In this document: one piece after another, positions 1 to 7,331 of the stretch
Layout of the letters: each line of letters begins with the position of its first letter
Position numbering within the stretch: the stretch's first letter is position 1
NCBI GenBank assembly: GCA_023301545.1
Contig: JALZUI010000038.1
Location: 1 to 26,716, forward strand
Source: Akkermansiaceae bacterium
GTDB lineage: Bacteria; Verrucomicrobiota; Verrucomicrobiia; Verrucomicrobiales; Akkermansiaceae
Reading direction: 5' to 3'
DNA length: 26,716 nt
Made by a program: the position numbers and the translations under genes
Notes under the pieces: generated by a model
The model's database searches: none
What the model was told of the DNA's origin: nothing
Seen by the model: the letters and a program-made list of their open reading frames with translations, nothing else

Positions 1-92
1 CCCTTGCTGCTTTGCTTATAGAAATAATCAGGAGAGCTACAAGAGACGAAAAACCCTGCGCAGAGAATGACCAAAAATTGAATAGATTTCAT
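1..92 (-). CDS. Partial lipoprotein, N-terminus only
   Basis: This is the first 30 codons of a minus-strand gene that leaves the window at its left edge. Reading from the ATG at 92-90, the peptide starts MKSIQFLVILCAGFFVSCSS. That is a short positive start, a hydrophobic stretch, and a lipobox-like FVSC with Cys at residue 18, so a lipid-anchored exported protein is the likely reading. The mature part begins SSPDYFYKQ. The function cannot be told from so short a fragment. No Shine-Dalgarno motif precedes the start. It lies head-to-head with the peroxiredoxin gene, about 130 bases apart. Confidence 0.6.
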   Translation of the reverse strand, partial: MKSIQFLVILCAGFFVSCSSPDYFYKQSSK

Positions 93-219
93 AACTAATG
101 AGGAGACTACGGCTATTCCGTATTAATTCAAGAGGATATCGCTCGACCCCTCTTTTTCTTCATTCAGAGATTACGAGCTAACTGCTTGCGCATGGATCAG
201 AATGTGCTTTTTTAGGATC

Positions 220-699
220 ATGTCAGAGAACTTAACGCTTGGTCAACCCGCCCCCCTATTTACCGCTCCCGTAATCGGTGGTGAGTATCAGGAAGAAACC
301 ACCCTTTCGCTCGCAGATCTCCAAGGCGAGACGGTCGTGCTGGTCTTTTACCCCAAGGACAACACCCCTGGATGCACCACTCAGGGATGTGAAATGCGGG
401 ATGATTGGAGCGAGCTCTCCCAACAGGCTAAAATCTTTGGGGTCAGTATCGATTCCATCAAGAGCCATCAGAAATTCATCGATAAACAAGAACTCCCCTA
501 CCCCCTGATCGCCGACGAAGATAAGGCGATCGTAGAAGCCTATGGTGTCTGGGTAGAAAAATCCATGTACGGAAAAACCTTTATGGGGACCGAGCGAACG
601 ACCTTTATTATCGATCCTGAGGGGAATCTGAAAACGATCCTGAAGAAAGTTCAGCCGAAAAAACACCTCTCCCTACTCAAAGAGGCATTAGAAAGTTAA
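220..699 (+). CDS. bcp: Thiol peroxidase of the BCP/PrxQ type (peroxiredoxin)
   Basis: The product is a 159-residue thioredoxin-fold peroxidase that reduces hydrogen peroxide and organic hydroperoxides, probably recycled by thioredoxin in the cytoplasm. The strand-helix motif FYPKDNTPGCTTQGCEMRD holds the peroxidatic Cys (PGCT) and a second Cys five residues on, which is the resolving-Cys arrangement of BCP/PrxQ proteins. The later FIIDPEGNL strand is also typical. I chose the ATG at 220 (MSENL) over the in-frame ATG at 202, because the extra MCFFRI is not family-like and family members start just before the 'G-x-x-A-P-x-F' segment (here GQPAPLF). A weak AGGA lies shortly upstream. The next gene, for a DUF368 protein, starts 44 bases downstream. 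The length is normal for the family. Confidence 0.93.
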   Translation: MSENLTLGQPAPLFTAPVIGGEYQEETTLSLADLQGETVVLVFYPKDNTPGCTTQGCEMRDDWSELSQQAKIFGVSIDSIKSHQKFIDKQELPYPLIADEDKAIVEAYGVWVEKSMYGKTFMGTERTTFIIDPEGNLKTILKKVQPKKHLSLLKEALES

Positions 700-728
700 G
701 CTCTGCGCTTGATTTTTATATTCTAGAG

Positions 729-754
729 GAGAGCATCACCTGAATGCTCTCTTT
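729..754 (+). promoter_or_regulatory. Terminator-like hairpin enclosing the DUF368 start codon
   Basis: GAGAGCAT (729-736) and ATGCTCTC (744-751) form a perfect 8-bp stem with a 7-base loop, and TTTT follows. The arrangement looks like an intrinsic terminator for the peroxiredoxin gene, which ends at 699. However, the 3' arm begins with the ATG at 744 of the next gene, and the 5' arm holds the only GGAG-like sequence. It could act as a terminator, as a translation-blocking hairpin, or as both. Confidence 0.55.
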
Positions 755-1688
755 TATATCTGACTCAATCAAAGGCTACGTTATCGGAGCCGCTAATGTC
801 GTCCCCGGGGTCTCGGGAGGAACGATGGCTTACCTCTTGGGGATTTACGAACGCCTGATCGACTCCGTCAAATCGTTCGATCCAGAGGCGATCAAGCTCC
901 TCTTAAAATTCCAGATTGGCGATTTCGTCAAAAAAACGGATCTCATCTTCCTCATCTCGATCATGGTAGGGGTGGTTCTGAGCTTTGTCACCTTAGCTAA
1001 GCTACTCAGCTGGGGCTTTGATCATCACCCTCTATATGTTTGGAGTATCTTTTTTGGCCTCATCCTAGCCTCCATTCCATCCCTCCTAAAAAACGTCAAA
1101 GCATGGAGCCCCGGCGCAATCGTGTTTTGCCTAATCGGACTTGCTTCGGCAGGATCAATGGCCTTCCTCACCCCCGCCTCCGAAAGCACGAACCCGCTTT
1201 ACCTCATTCTCTGCGGAGTAGTGGCGGCGGCTAGCATGATCATTCCCGGCCTCAGCGGCTCCTTCGTCCTCCTCCTCATGGGGAACTATAAGCTCATCAT
1301 GCTGGAGAGTGTTTCGAACCTCGCCGACGGTGATTTTTCCACGCTTAAGGTTCTCATCCCAGTTGGCATAGGCGCCGTGCTTGGGATCGTTGTTCTCTCT
1401 CGACTCCTGAGCTGGTTGTTCAAGACGTACCATGATCTCGCCATGGCGCTCATCGGAGGCTTTGTAGCAGGCTCGCTAGCGGTCATCTGGCCGTGGAAGG
1501 ATGCGATCACAGAAACGTTCCAAAAAGACGACGGTGAACTGAAAGAGAAGATCATTGGCTTTGGCAACTGGAGGTTACCTGACCTCACAGGCGCAACCGA
1601 TTGGACAGCCTTGGCCTTTTGTGCACTAGGAATCGTGCTCCTCGTCCTGACCGAAAAATTCGGCAAAAAAACACCCAAGCCCGAGTAA
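744..1688 (+). CDS. DUF368-family membrane protein, likely polyprenyl-phosphate transporter
   Basis: The product is a 314-residue polytopic inner-membrane protein of the DUF368 family. Members of this family have been linked to returning undecaprenyl phosphate across the cytoplasmic membrane (PopT-type). The signature GAANVVPGVSGGTMAYLLGIYE lies near the N-terminus, and a second, related motif, IIPGLSGSFVLLLMGNY, lies around residue 165. This internal repeat is characteristic of the family. I count about eight hydrophobic segments. The ATG at 744 gives the family's usual short lead before the first motif. It lies inside a terminator-like hairpin. The gene sits between the peroxiredoxin and the dehydrogenase operon, and neither neighbour suggests a shared pathway. 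The fold and family are secure. The substrate is inferred from the family. Confidence 0.88.
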   Translation: MLSFISDSIKGYVIGAANVVPGVSGGTMAYLLGIYERLIDSVKSFDPEAIKLLLKFQIGDFVKKTDLIFLISIMVGVVLSFVTLAKLLSWGFDHHPLYVWSIFFGLILASIPSLLKNVKAWSPGAIVFCLIGLASAGSMAFLTPASESTNPLYLILCGVVAAASMIIPGLSGSFVLLLMGNYKLIMLESVSNLADGDFSTLKVLIPVGIGAVLGIVVLSRLLSWLFKTYHDLAMALIGGFVAGSLAVIWPWKDAITETFQKDDGELKEKIIGFGNWRLPDLTGATDWTALAFCALGIVLLVLTEKFGKKTPKPE

Positions 1689-1703
1689 TCGGTAAATCCT
1701 CTG

Positions 1704-1729
1704 AAAAAAGCATTGCACCCAGGCAATGC
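1704..1729 (-). terminator. Minus-strand terminator-like hairpin before pdhA
   Basis: GCATTGC (1710-1716) pairs with GCAATGC (1723-1729) around a 6-base loop. A run of six A lies just before it on the plus strand. Read on the minus strand, this is a stem followed by TTTTTT, the classic intrinsic-terminator layout. No minus-strand gene is visible upstream of it. On the plus strand no T-run follows, so it should not stop read-through from the DUF368 gene. Confidence 0.45.
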
Positions 1730-1747
1730 AACACTAGTATCTTGACT

Positions 1748-2728
1748 ATGGTGCAAACCGACAACGCCCAATCTCTAGAACAGATCCACCATTGCTACCG
1801 AGCGATGGTCATGTCTCGCACGCTAGAGAACAAACTCTCCAGCCTCTATAAAGCTGGAAAAATCGTAGGTGGCGTCTATCTCGGCAAGGGTCAAGAAGCG
1901 ATCAGCGCGGCTCTAGGAACAGTCTTAGAGCGCGGTAAAGATGTCTACGCTCCTCTCATCCGTGACCAAGCTGGCCGAACCGCCTTTGGCGAAGAACTTC
2001 TCGATGTCACTCGAACCTATCTCGGCAAAGTAACAGGCCCAATGCGCGGGCGCGATGGTAACATTCACCGCGGACGCCCTACCGAAGGAATGCCTGCTAT
2101 GATTAGCCACCTTGGGGCTTCTCTTTCCTACATCGCGGGCATGCTCTTTGCCCGTCGACTCAAAGGCTCGCTAAATGACTCGATCGGCGCGGCCACTTTT
2201 GGCGACGGAGCGACCTCGACAGGCGCATTTCACGAGGGACTCAACCTCGCTGCGGTCGAAAAGCTCCCCATGATCATTCTCGTGGTCAATAACTGCTTTG
2301 CTTACTCTACTCCCAACGATCGTCAGTTCGCCTGTGATAACCTCGTCTCCCGTGCCGAAGGATATGGAATCCAAGGACACCATGTAGACGGCACTGACTT
2401 CTTCAAATCTCTAGAAACCATGACCGCGGCAGCCGAAGCGGCCAGAGCAGGAGGTGGCCCGCAGCTCGTGGTTGCAGACGTTCTCCGACTCTGTGGACAC
2501 GGCGAGCACGATGACGCTAAGTACGTCCCGAAAAATCTATGGGAAGGAAGCCGTGATTGTATGGATGTTGCTGAACAGCAACTCCTAGAAGCGAACTACC
2601 TGACGGAAGCGGAAATCGCCGAAATCAAGGAAGATGCTCGCTTAAAAGTACAAGAGGCCGTCGCCATCGCCCAACGAGAACCAACCCCTGATCCATACCT
2701 GGACGACTGGAGCGCCCTAGGCTCATAA
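1748..2728 (+). CDS. pdhA: 2-oxoacid (pyruvate) dehydrogenase E1 component, alpha subunit
   Basis: The product is a 326-residue thiamine-diphosphate-binding alpha subunit of a heterotetrameric E1, which decarboxylates the 2-oxoacid and hands the acyl group to the lipoyl arm of E2. The TPP/Mg motif GDGATSTGAFHEGLNLA ending in VVNN is clear. The phosphorylation-loop region SRAEGYGIQGHHVDGTD and the N-terminal YRAMVMSRTLENKL are family-typical. I chose the ATG at 1748 (MVQTDNA). The open frame extends 49 codons further upstream, but that part overlaps the DUF368 gene and reads as non-family sequence. A TAGTAT box sits 7 bases before this ATG, so the leader may be very short. E1beta follows after 15 bases and E2 after that. 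Pyruvate is the most likely substrate given the E2 neighbour. Acetoin or branched-chain oxoacid use cannot be excluded from sequence alone. Confidence 0.9.
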   Translation: MVQTDNAQSLEQIHHCYRAMVMSRTLENKLSSLYKAGKIVGGVYLGKGQEAISAALGTVLERGKDVYAPLIRDQAGRTAFGEELLDVTRTYLGKVTGPMRGRDGNIHRGRPTEGMPAMISHLGASLSYIAGMLFARRLKGSLNDSIGAATFGDGATSTGAFHEGLNLAAVEKLPMIILVVNNCFAYSTPNDRQFACDNLVSRAEGYGIQGHHVDGTDFFKSLETMTAAAEAARAGGGPQLVVADVLRLCGHGEHDDAKYVPKNLWEGSRDCMDVAEQQLLEANYLTEAEIAEIKEDARLKVQEAVAIAQREPTPDPYLDDWSALGS

Positions 2729-2743
2729 TTTTACCGACTTTCT

Positions 2744-3709
2744 ATGCCTTTAACGTATATCGAAGCGATTCACCAAGCGCAAAGGGAACTCCTCGCCGAG
2801 TGCCCTGAGGTCTTCATCTATGGACAAGATGTCGGGCAATTTGGCGGCGCATTTAAGGCCACTCGTGGCTTATCTGAGGAATTCGCAGGCCGTGTCATTG
2901 ACTCCCCTATTTCAGAAGATGCGATGGCAGGAATGGTTATCGGAGCGGCGGTCGAAGGAGCGCGCCCGATTCTAGAAATGCAGTTCGCTGATTTCTCCTC
3001 TGTAGCCTTCAATCAAATTGTCAATCAGGCAGCCACACACTACTATCGTACCGGAGTCCAAGTTCCTCTGACCGTGCGTCTACCCTCGGGTGGAACTCCT
3101 GGTTCAGGGCCTTTCCATAGCCAAAACATGGAGAGCCTCTACGCCCACTACCCCGGGCTGATTGTGGTCACCCCTGCAACCGTGGCTGACGCTTACGGAA
3201 TGCTCAAGGAAGCCGTCATGATGGATAACCCAGTTATCTTTTGTGAGCATAAATTCCTCTACAACTGGCTCCGCGCCGACGAACTGAAAAAGAACGCCCT
3301 CCCTATCGGGCAGGCACGAATCGTGCGCCAAGGGAAGCACGTCACGGTCGTAACCTACGGAGCGCTGGTGCATGAAGCGGTCAAGGCCGCTGAAATGCTA
3401 GCCGCAGACGGCTGGGAAATCGAAGTGGTTGACCTAAGAACCGTCAAACCCGTCGACATCGACACCATTATGGCCTCCGTCTCTCGCACAGGTCGCTTAC
3501 TGGCCCTCGGGGAAAGTTATCCTTGGGGTGGGGTCACCGCCGAGATTGTCTCCCAAGTCGTAACCGAAGGTTTCCACCTCCTCGACGCGCCACCGATGAG
3601 ACTCAACTCTAAGGACACTCCTGTCCCCTACCATCCTGACCTCTGGGCCGCACACCGACCAACTCCTGAGTCGATCGTAGTCGCCCTCAAACACCTTTTA
3701 CGCCTTTAA
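2744..3709 (+). CDS. pdhB: 2-oxoacid (pyruvate) dehydrogenase E1 component, beta subunit
   Basis: The product is a 321-residue beta subunit of the E1 decarboxylase, which pairs with the alpha subunit encoded just upstream. It opens with the family pattern TYIEAIHQAQRELLAECPEVF, then GQDVGQFGGAFKATRGLSEEF and the interface block DSPISEDAMAGMVIGAA. Next come EMQFADF and QAATHYYRTGVQVPLTVRLP, and a C-terminal transketolase-C-like domain with VTYGALVHEA and DLRTVKPVDID. The length is normal. The ATG at 2744 lies 15 bases after the E1alpha stop and has no Shine-Dalgarno motif, only a pyrimidine-rich TTTCT before it. E2 begins 6 bases after its stop, so the three genes are surely co-transcribed. 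Confidence 0.92.
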   Translation: MPLTYIEAIHQAQRELLAECPEVFIYGQDVGQFGGAFKATRGLSEEFAGRVIDSPISEDAMAGMVIGAAVEGARPILEMQFADFSSVAFNQIVNQAATHYYRTGVQVPLTVRLPSGGTPGSGPFHSQNMESLYAHYPGLIVVTPATVADAYGMLKEAVMMDNPVIFCEHKFLYNWLRADELKKNALPIGQARIVRQGKHVTVVTYGALVHEAVKAAEMLAADGWEIEVVDLRTVKPVDIDTIMASVSRTGRLLALGESYPWGGVTAEIVSQVVTEGFHLLDAPPMRLNSKDTPVPYHPDLWAAHRPTPESIVVALKHLLRL

Positions 3710-3715
3710 TTTCCT

Positions 3716-4960
3716 ATGCCTCAAGTAGCCATCATCATGCCTCAACTCGGCGAATCGATCGCCGAGGCCACGATTGTCAAATTCCTCGTCCAACCAGGCG
3801 ACACAGTCGCGGTCGATCAAGAAATCATCGAAGTCGAGACGAACAAAGCCACGATGGGAGTGACCACTCTCTGCGGAGGCACGATCACGACCTTCCATGT
3901 TGAAGAAGGAGTGAGCTACGCGGTCGGTACCCAGCTCGGGGTGATCCAAGCCAGCGAGGAAGAAATCCAAGCAACTGGCGTCACTCCAATCGGGAGCGGC
4001 GGAGCAGAGCAAGAAGGTGATGGAACGCTAATCGAAAAAACCCTATCTCACGGGGACAACCCAGCTATTGCTCAGCAAAGCCAAATGGACATCCCTGATT
4101 CCATTGACATTAAGCCCAACGTACACGGCCTCCCTGTCCCTGTTGGCACCAAAGGAGCTAACTACATTTCTCCTAGAATGAGAGCTCGTATGGACGAGCT
4201 CGGGCTGCACGCCGCTGACATTTCCGCGATTCAAGGAAATGGCTCTGGTGGACGAGTCACCATTGAAGACCTCGAAGCCTTCCTCGTAGGAATTGAAGAT
4301 TGGCCTAAGAGTAAAGCCTCGCCCATGCGTCTCGCTGTTGCCGATGCCATGCGCCGATCCTGGACGCGCCCTCTTGCTACAGTCGGAATGCCTGTCGTAC
4401 TCGATAAAGTCCTAGCTCACCGCCGTGAGCAAAATCCTAAGCCTGGACTCACTCTATACATCCTCCGCGCCTTTGCCCTCGCCCTGAGAGAAGACCCTAC
4501 ATCTGCCGGCTACCTAATCGGGGAAAACATTGTGCACCCTAAGGCCTTCGACATCGGGGTTGCGGTACAAGTTGAGGACGGCGTGGTCGTTCCTGTTATC
4601 CGGAACGCAGACGTCAAAACCGTTCCCGAACTCAGCCAAGAGTACGCCGACCTTGTTGAAAAAGCTCGAGATCGTAAACTAGGGAAAGAAACCTTTGAGA
4701 AAGGAATCGCTACGGTCACCAATTTCGGAACCTTTGGCCTCGTCTCAGGAACTCCTATTCCCCTTCCTAATGAAACCCTAATTCTAGGGCTCGGAGCGGG
4801 GGTCAAAAAGCCAGTCTGGAGCGATGAAGCGAATGCCTTCATCCCTGTTACCACTTGCGAACTCGTCATCACCTTTGATCACCGCGTGGTCGATGGAGGA
4901 GGAGCAGGAATGTTACTGCAAAAGATTCGCGATTACCTCCAAAAGCCAGAAACGCTTTAA
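3716..4960 (+). CDS. pdhC: Dihydrolipoamide acyltransferase (E2) of the pyruvate dehydrogenase complex
   Basis: The product is a 414-residue E2 core protein with three domains. A single N-terminal lipoyl domain (about 1-80) carries the lipoylated Lys44 in EVETNKATMG. A peripheral-subunit-binding domain follows at about 150-190 (ISPRMRARMDELGLHAADI, then GRVTIEDLEAFL). The C-terminal acyltransferase domain ends in DHRVVDGGGAGMLL, whose His389 and Asp393 form the HxxxDG catalytic motif. The residue before the lipoyl Lys is Asn instead of the usual Asp (ETNKA for ETDKA). The linkers are not strongly Ala/Pro-rich. The gene is the third of the E1alpha-E1beta-E2 operon. No lipoamide dehydrogenase (E3) is present in the window, so E3 must be encoded elsewhere. 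The acetyl specificity is inferred from context. Confidence 0.9.
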   Translation: MPQVAIIMPQLGESIAEATIVKFLVQPGDTVAVDQEIIEVETNKATMGVTTLCGGTITTFHVEEGVSYAVGTQLGVIQASEEEIQATGVTPIGSGGAEQEGDGTLIEKTLSHGDNPAIAQQSQMDIPDSIDIKPNVHGLPVPVGTKGANYISPRMRARMDELGLHAADISAIQGNGSGGRVTIEDLEAFLVGIEDWPKSKASPMRLAVADAMRRSWTRPLATVGMPVVLDKVLAHRREQNPKPGLTLYILRAFALALREDPTSAGYLIGENIVHPKAFDIGVAVQVEDGVVVPVIRNADVKTVPELSQEYADLVEKARDRKLGKETFEKGIATVTNFGTFGLVSGTPIPLPNETLILGLGAGVKKPVWSDEANAFIPVTTCELVITFDHRVVDGGGAGMLLQKIRDYLQKPETL

Positions 4961-4974
4961 CCTACCACTGAGTG

Positions 4975-5664
4975 ATGGAAACAAACGATTTGCAAGCCGA
5001 GTTAGATACCCTAGGGACTAGCCTAGTCGAACTCTTAGAGTCTAATGGTGAAGATACCGCAAGCCAAGATTCGACCGTATTGAAACACCTAGAAACGGTG
5101 CGAGATCTCACCCTGCGCGCGGAAAAATTGGCTCCAGAAGATCTGACCGAAACCTTGGTCGATTTACTCATGATGAAAGCAGGCCTATTCGGGTTGCTCA
5201 ATAAAAGCGCGGCACAAGACGATGATTTCCAAAAGCAAAAAGAACATTCGCAAGCAGAGCTAGAGGCCACTCAAGCACTCGATAAACTGCAACCGCAGAA
5301 CCCTCTCACCCTAGTCAAAATCGCTGAGTTACAAGCCCACTTAGCCAGTGTTGAAAGTCATCTCGACAGCCCTGTCGAAGTAATCTTATCTCAACTAGAA
5401 TTGGCTATTGAAGGGTATATGAGCCAGATCGAAATGGATCCAGCGATCAACAATCCATATTACCAAACGATCTCGCTGAATGGTCTCGCGGAGGCCATTG
5501 CTAATCAGGTCAATTTACTAGATGGAGCCGGGAAATTAGCTGAGGCTAAAACTGCCTGCTCTGATTTCCTCTCCTTCGCTAAAGCGGTACAGGCTTCCGA
5601 TTTCGAAAAATCCGATGAGTTCCCCGACCTAACCGAGTTTACAAATTACCTCGAAGAGCTTTAG
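4975..5664 (+). CDS. Uncharacterised helical protein downstream of pdhC
   Basis: The product is a 229-residue acidic, almost wholly alpha-helical soluble protein with no signal peptide, Cys cluster or recognisable catalytic motif. Segments such as LVKIAELQAHLASVESHL and YYQTISLNGLAEAIANQVNLL have the spacing of helical-hairpin (TPR-like) repeats, but no clean TPR consensus is visible. GTG at 4972 and ATG at 4975 are adjacent. I prefer the ATG. It starts 14 bases after the E2 stop with no terminator between, so it is probably co-transcribed with the dehydrogenase genes. Its stop codon overlaps that of the convergent GluQ-RS gene by 3 bases (5662-5664 against 5661-5663). I do not recognise the family. 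Co-expression suggests, but does not show, a link to the complex. Confidence 0.75.
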   Translation: METNDLQAELDTLGTSLVELLESNGEDTASQDSTVLKHLETVRDLTLRAEKLAPEDLTETLVDLLMMKAGLFGLLNKSAAQDDDFQKQKEHSQAELEATQALDKLQPQNPLTLVKIAELQAHLASVESHLDSPVEVILSQLELAIEGYMSQIEMDPAINNPYYQTISLNGLAEAIANQVNLLDGAGKLAEAKTACSDFLSFAKAVQASDFEKSDEFPDLTEFTNYLEEL

Positions 5665-6479
5665 CCTTCTGCCCGCAGACGCTCATATATATCCTCCACG
5701 GACACACCCTGCGCTCTCAGCTCACGAATCGCTAATGCTTGATGACGCTTAGCAAATCGCTTCCCGTTTTCGTCGCAAATTAAGCGATGGTGATAATAGG
5801 TCGGTTCAGGATAGTTCCAAATCGCCTGTAATAGCCTATGCACATGAGTGGAGTCCAATAGATCCTCCCCTCTCACTACGTGAGTCACCCCTTGCGCTGC
5901 ATCATCGACGACCACCGCTATGTGATACGAGGTCTGAATGTCTTTCCTCGCGACAACGACATCGCCCAACCTCAACGGATCAACCTCGATCTCACCAAAG
6001 CGAGTATCAGAGAACCTTAGCGCCCCTGTTAGTTCATAAGCTTTTTGAGCATTCAAGCGCCACGCAAACGGTTCTCCCGCCTTCTTTCTCTGCTCTACCG
6101 TTTCGGACTTCAAGCCTCGGCACGTACCGGCGTAAATAGGAGTACGTTCATGAGGCGCATCTACTCGGGCGAGTTCTTGCCGGGTACAGAAGCAGGGGTA
6201 AACTAACTCTCGCGCAATCAAGTCGTCCAGCGCTGCTTGGTACGCTTCTGATCGATCTCTCTGTTTCCAGGGAACCGCTTCAGGCTGAATCCCTAACCAC
6301 GCCAAATCTTCGATAATAGCCTCGTAATACTCTTCCCGCACACGGGTAAAATCAATATCCTCAAAACGCAGAATCAGCTCTCCTCCGAGTTTCTTAGCGA
6401 GGCTCTGACATTCGATCGCTGAAAAGGCATGCCCTAGGTGTAAATAACCTGTCGGTGAAGGAGCGAAACGTGTCTTCAT
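5661..6479 (-). CDS. gluQ: Glutamyl-Q tRNA(Asp) synthetase
   Basis: The product is a 272-residue truncated GluRS paralogue that attaches glutamate to the queuosine at the wobble base of tRNA(Asp). It starts FAPSPTGYLHLGHAFSA, with HLGH (residues 14-17) as the class I HIGH motif. PCFCTRQEL and a later TCRG supply the Cys residues of the zinc site. FEDIDFTRVREEY takes the place of the usual FDDTNP-like block. KRFAKRHQA near residue 242 is the KMSKS equivalent. There is no C-terminal anticodon-binding domain, which separates GluQ-RS from true GluRS. The ATG at 6479 overlaps the stop of the upstream histidinol phosphatase as ATGA, so translation is probably coupled. It converges on the unknown gene 4975-5664 with overlapping stops and no terminator. 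Confidence 0.92.
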   Translation of the reverse strand: MKTRFAPSPTGYLHLGHAFSAIECQSLAKKLGGELILRFEDIDFTRVREEYYEAIIEDLAWLGIQPEAVPWKQRDRSEAYQAALDDLIARELVYPCFCTRQELARVDAPHERTPIYAGTCRGLKSETVEQRKKAGEPFAWRLNAQKAYELTGALRFSDTRFGEIEVDPLRLGDVVVARKDIQTSYHIAVVVDDAAQGVTHVVRGEDLLDSTHVHRLLQAIWNYPEPTYYHHRLICDENGKRFAKRHQALAIRELRAQGVSVEDIYERLRAEG

Positions 6480-7279
6480 CTCAACGGTACGGGATACTTC
6501 TGCCCTCCATAAAAGGCTATTGTATGCGTAAACCCAGCAGCCAAAATACGAGTGCGGGCTTCATCAAAGTTACGGCCAACTTCGGCGGGCGCATGAGCAT
6601 CAGATGAAACAACAATATCAACTCCCGCCTCCGCGCAGAGATCCAGAAATTGCAACGAAGGGTATTGCTCTTTACAGGGCTTATGCCACCCTGCCGTATT
6701 CACCTCGAGCACTCCTCTACTTTCAGAAATGGCTTCGATCACAGGTTCATAAAAGCGTCGTAAATCACCTTTAGGGCGATATCCAAATTTTTTAATGAGG
6801 TCTGCATGGCCAAAAATTTCAAAGAGGTCTGAGCGCACCATCTCCTCGTATGTTTTCCAGTACTGGGACCACACCGCTTCGACATCAACCTCCGCCCAGC
6901 GCCCTAACCACACCGGATTATCAAAATCCCATTTATCAGCCAGGTAATGCACTGAACCAATCATATAGTCCCAACTTGAGCACCCTCGGAGCTGGTTAAT
7001 CCAGTCTTCACATCCCACTAACCAATCACACTCCAGCCCTGAACGCACTTGAATACGGTCGGCAGCATGTTCACGAGCCCGCATGATCCAATCGTAGTAA
7101 TCCGTAAGTTGACTAGTAAGCATGCGCCAATCATCAAAAGGCTCTGGCTGCACCGGTGCGTGGTCGGCAATTCCGTACTCCATCAACCCCGCCGCGATAG
7201 CCGCGTCGACATACTCTTCCGCGGTTCCTTCTGCGTGCATACAGAGAGGAGTGTGCGTATGGTAGTCACAGAGGTTCAT
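6476..7279 (-). CDS. hisJ: Histidinol-phosphatase, PHP family
   Basis: The product is a 267-residue metal-dependent phosphatase of the PHP superfamily that converts L-histidinol phosphate to histidinol, the penultimate part of histidine synthesis. The N-terminal metal motif DYHTHTPLCMHAEG is followed by EYGIADHAP, with GLECDW and the GSVHYLADKWDFDNP block typical of the HisJ/HisK subgroup. EIFGHADLIKKFG and the final VSSDAHAPAEVG complete the metal ligands. The start is the ATG at 7279. The next gene, gluQ, overlaps by 4 bases. The hisB and hisH genes lie 14 kb away in this window, so histidine genes are scattered here. Other PHP-family phosphoesterases look similar. The extended HxHxP/GSVHY pattern favours the histidinol-phosphatase call. 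Confidence 0.85.
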   Translation of the reverse strand: MNLCDYHTHTPLCMHAEGTAEEYVDAAIAAGLMEYGIADHAPVQPEPFDDWRMLTSQLTDYYDWIMRAREHAADRIQVRSGLECDWLVGCEDWINQLRGCSSWDYMIGSVHYLADKWDFDNPVWLGRWAEVDVEAVWSQYWKTYEEMVRSDLFEIFGHADLIKKFGYRPKGDLRRFYEPVIEAISESRGVLEVNTAGWHKPCKEQYPSLQFLDLCAEAGVDIVVSSDAHAPAEVGRNFDEARTRILAAGFTHTIAFYGGQKYPVPLR

Positions 7280-7331
7280 GAGTAATATTAAATAATGCTG
7301 ATTAATCTTTGGCGATAGAAAAGTAACTCCT

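Noticed and set aside
130..154. AAGAGG/CCTCTT hairpin followed by TTTTC before the peroxiredoxin
   Set aside because: The stem is only 6 bp with a 13-base loop, and no plus-strand gene lies upstream for it to terminate. Probably chance.
1601..1747. 49-codon upstream extension of pdhA overlapping the DUF368 gene
   Set aside because: The extension reads as a shadow of the DUF368 frame (RNRAPRPDRKIRQKN), has no E1alpha similarity, and an ATG at 1748 gives the family-normal start.
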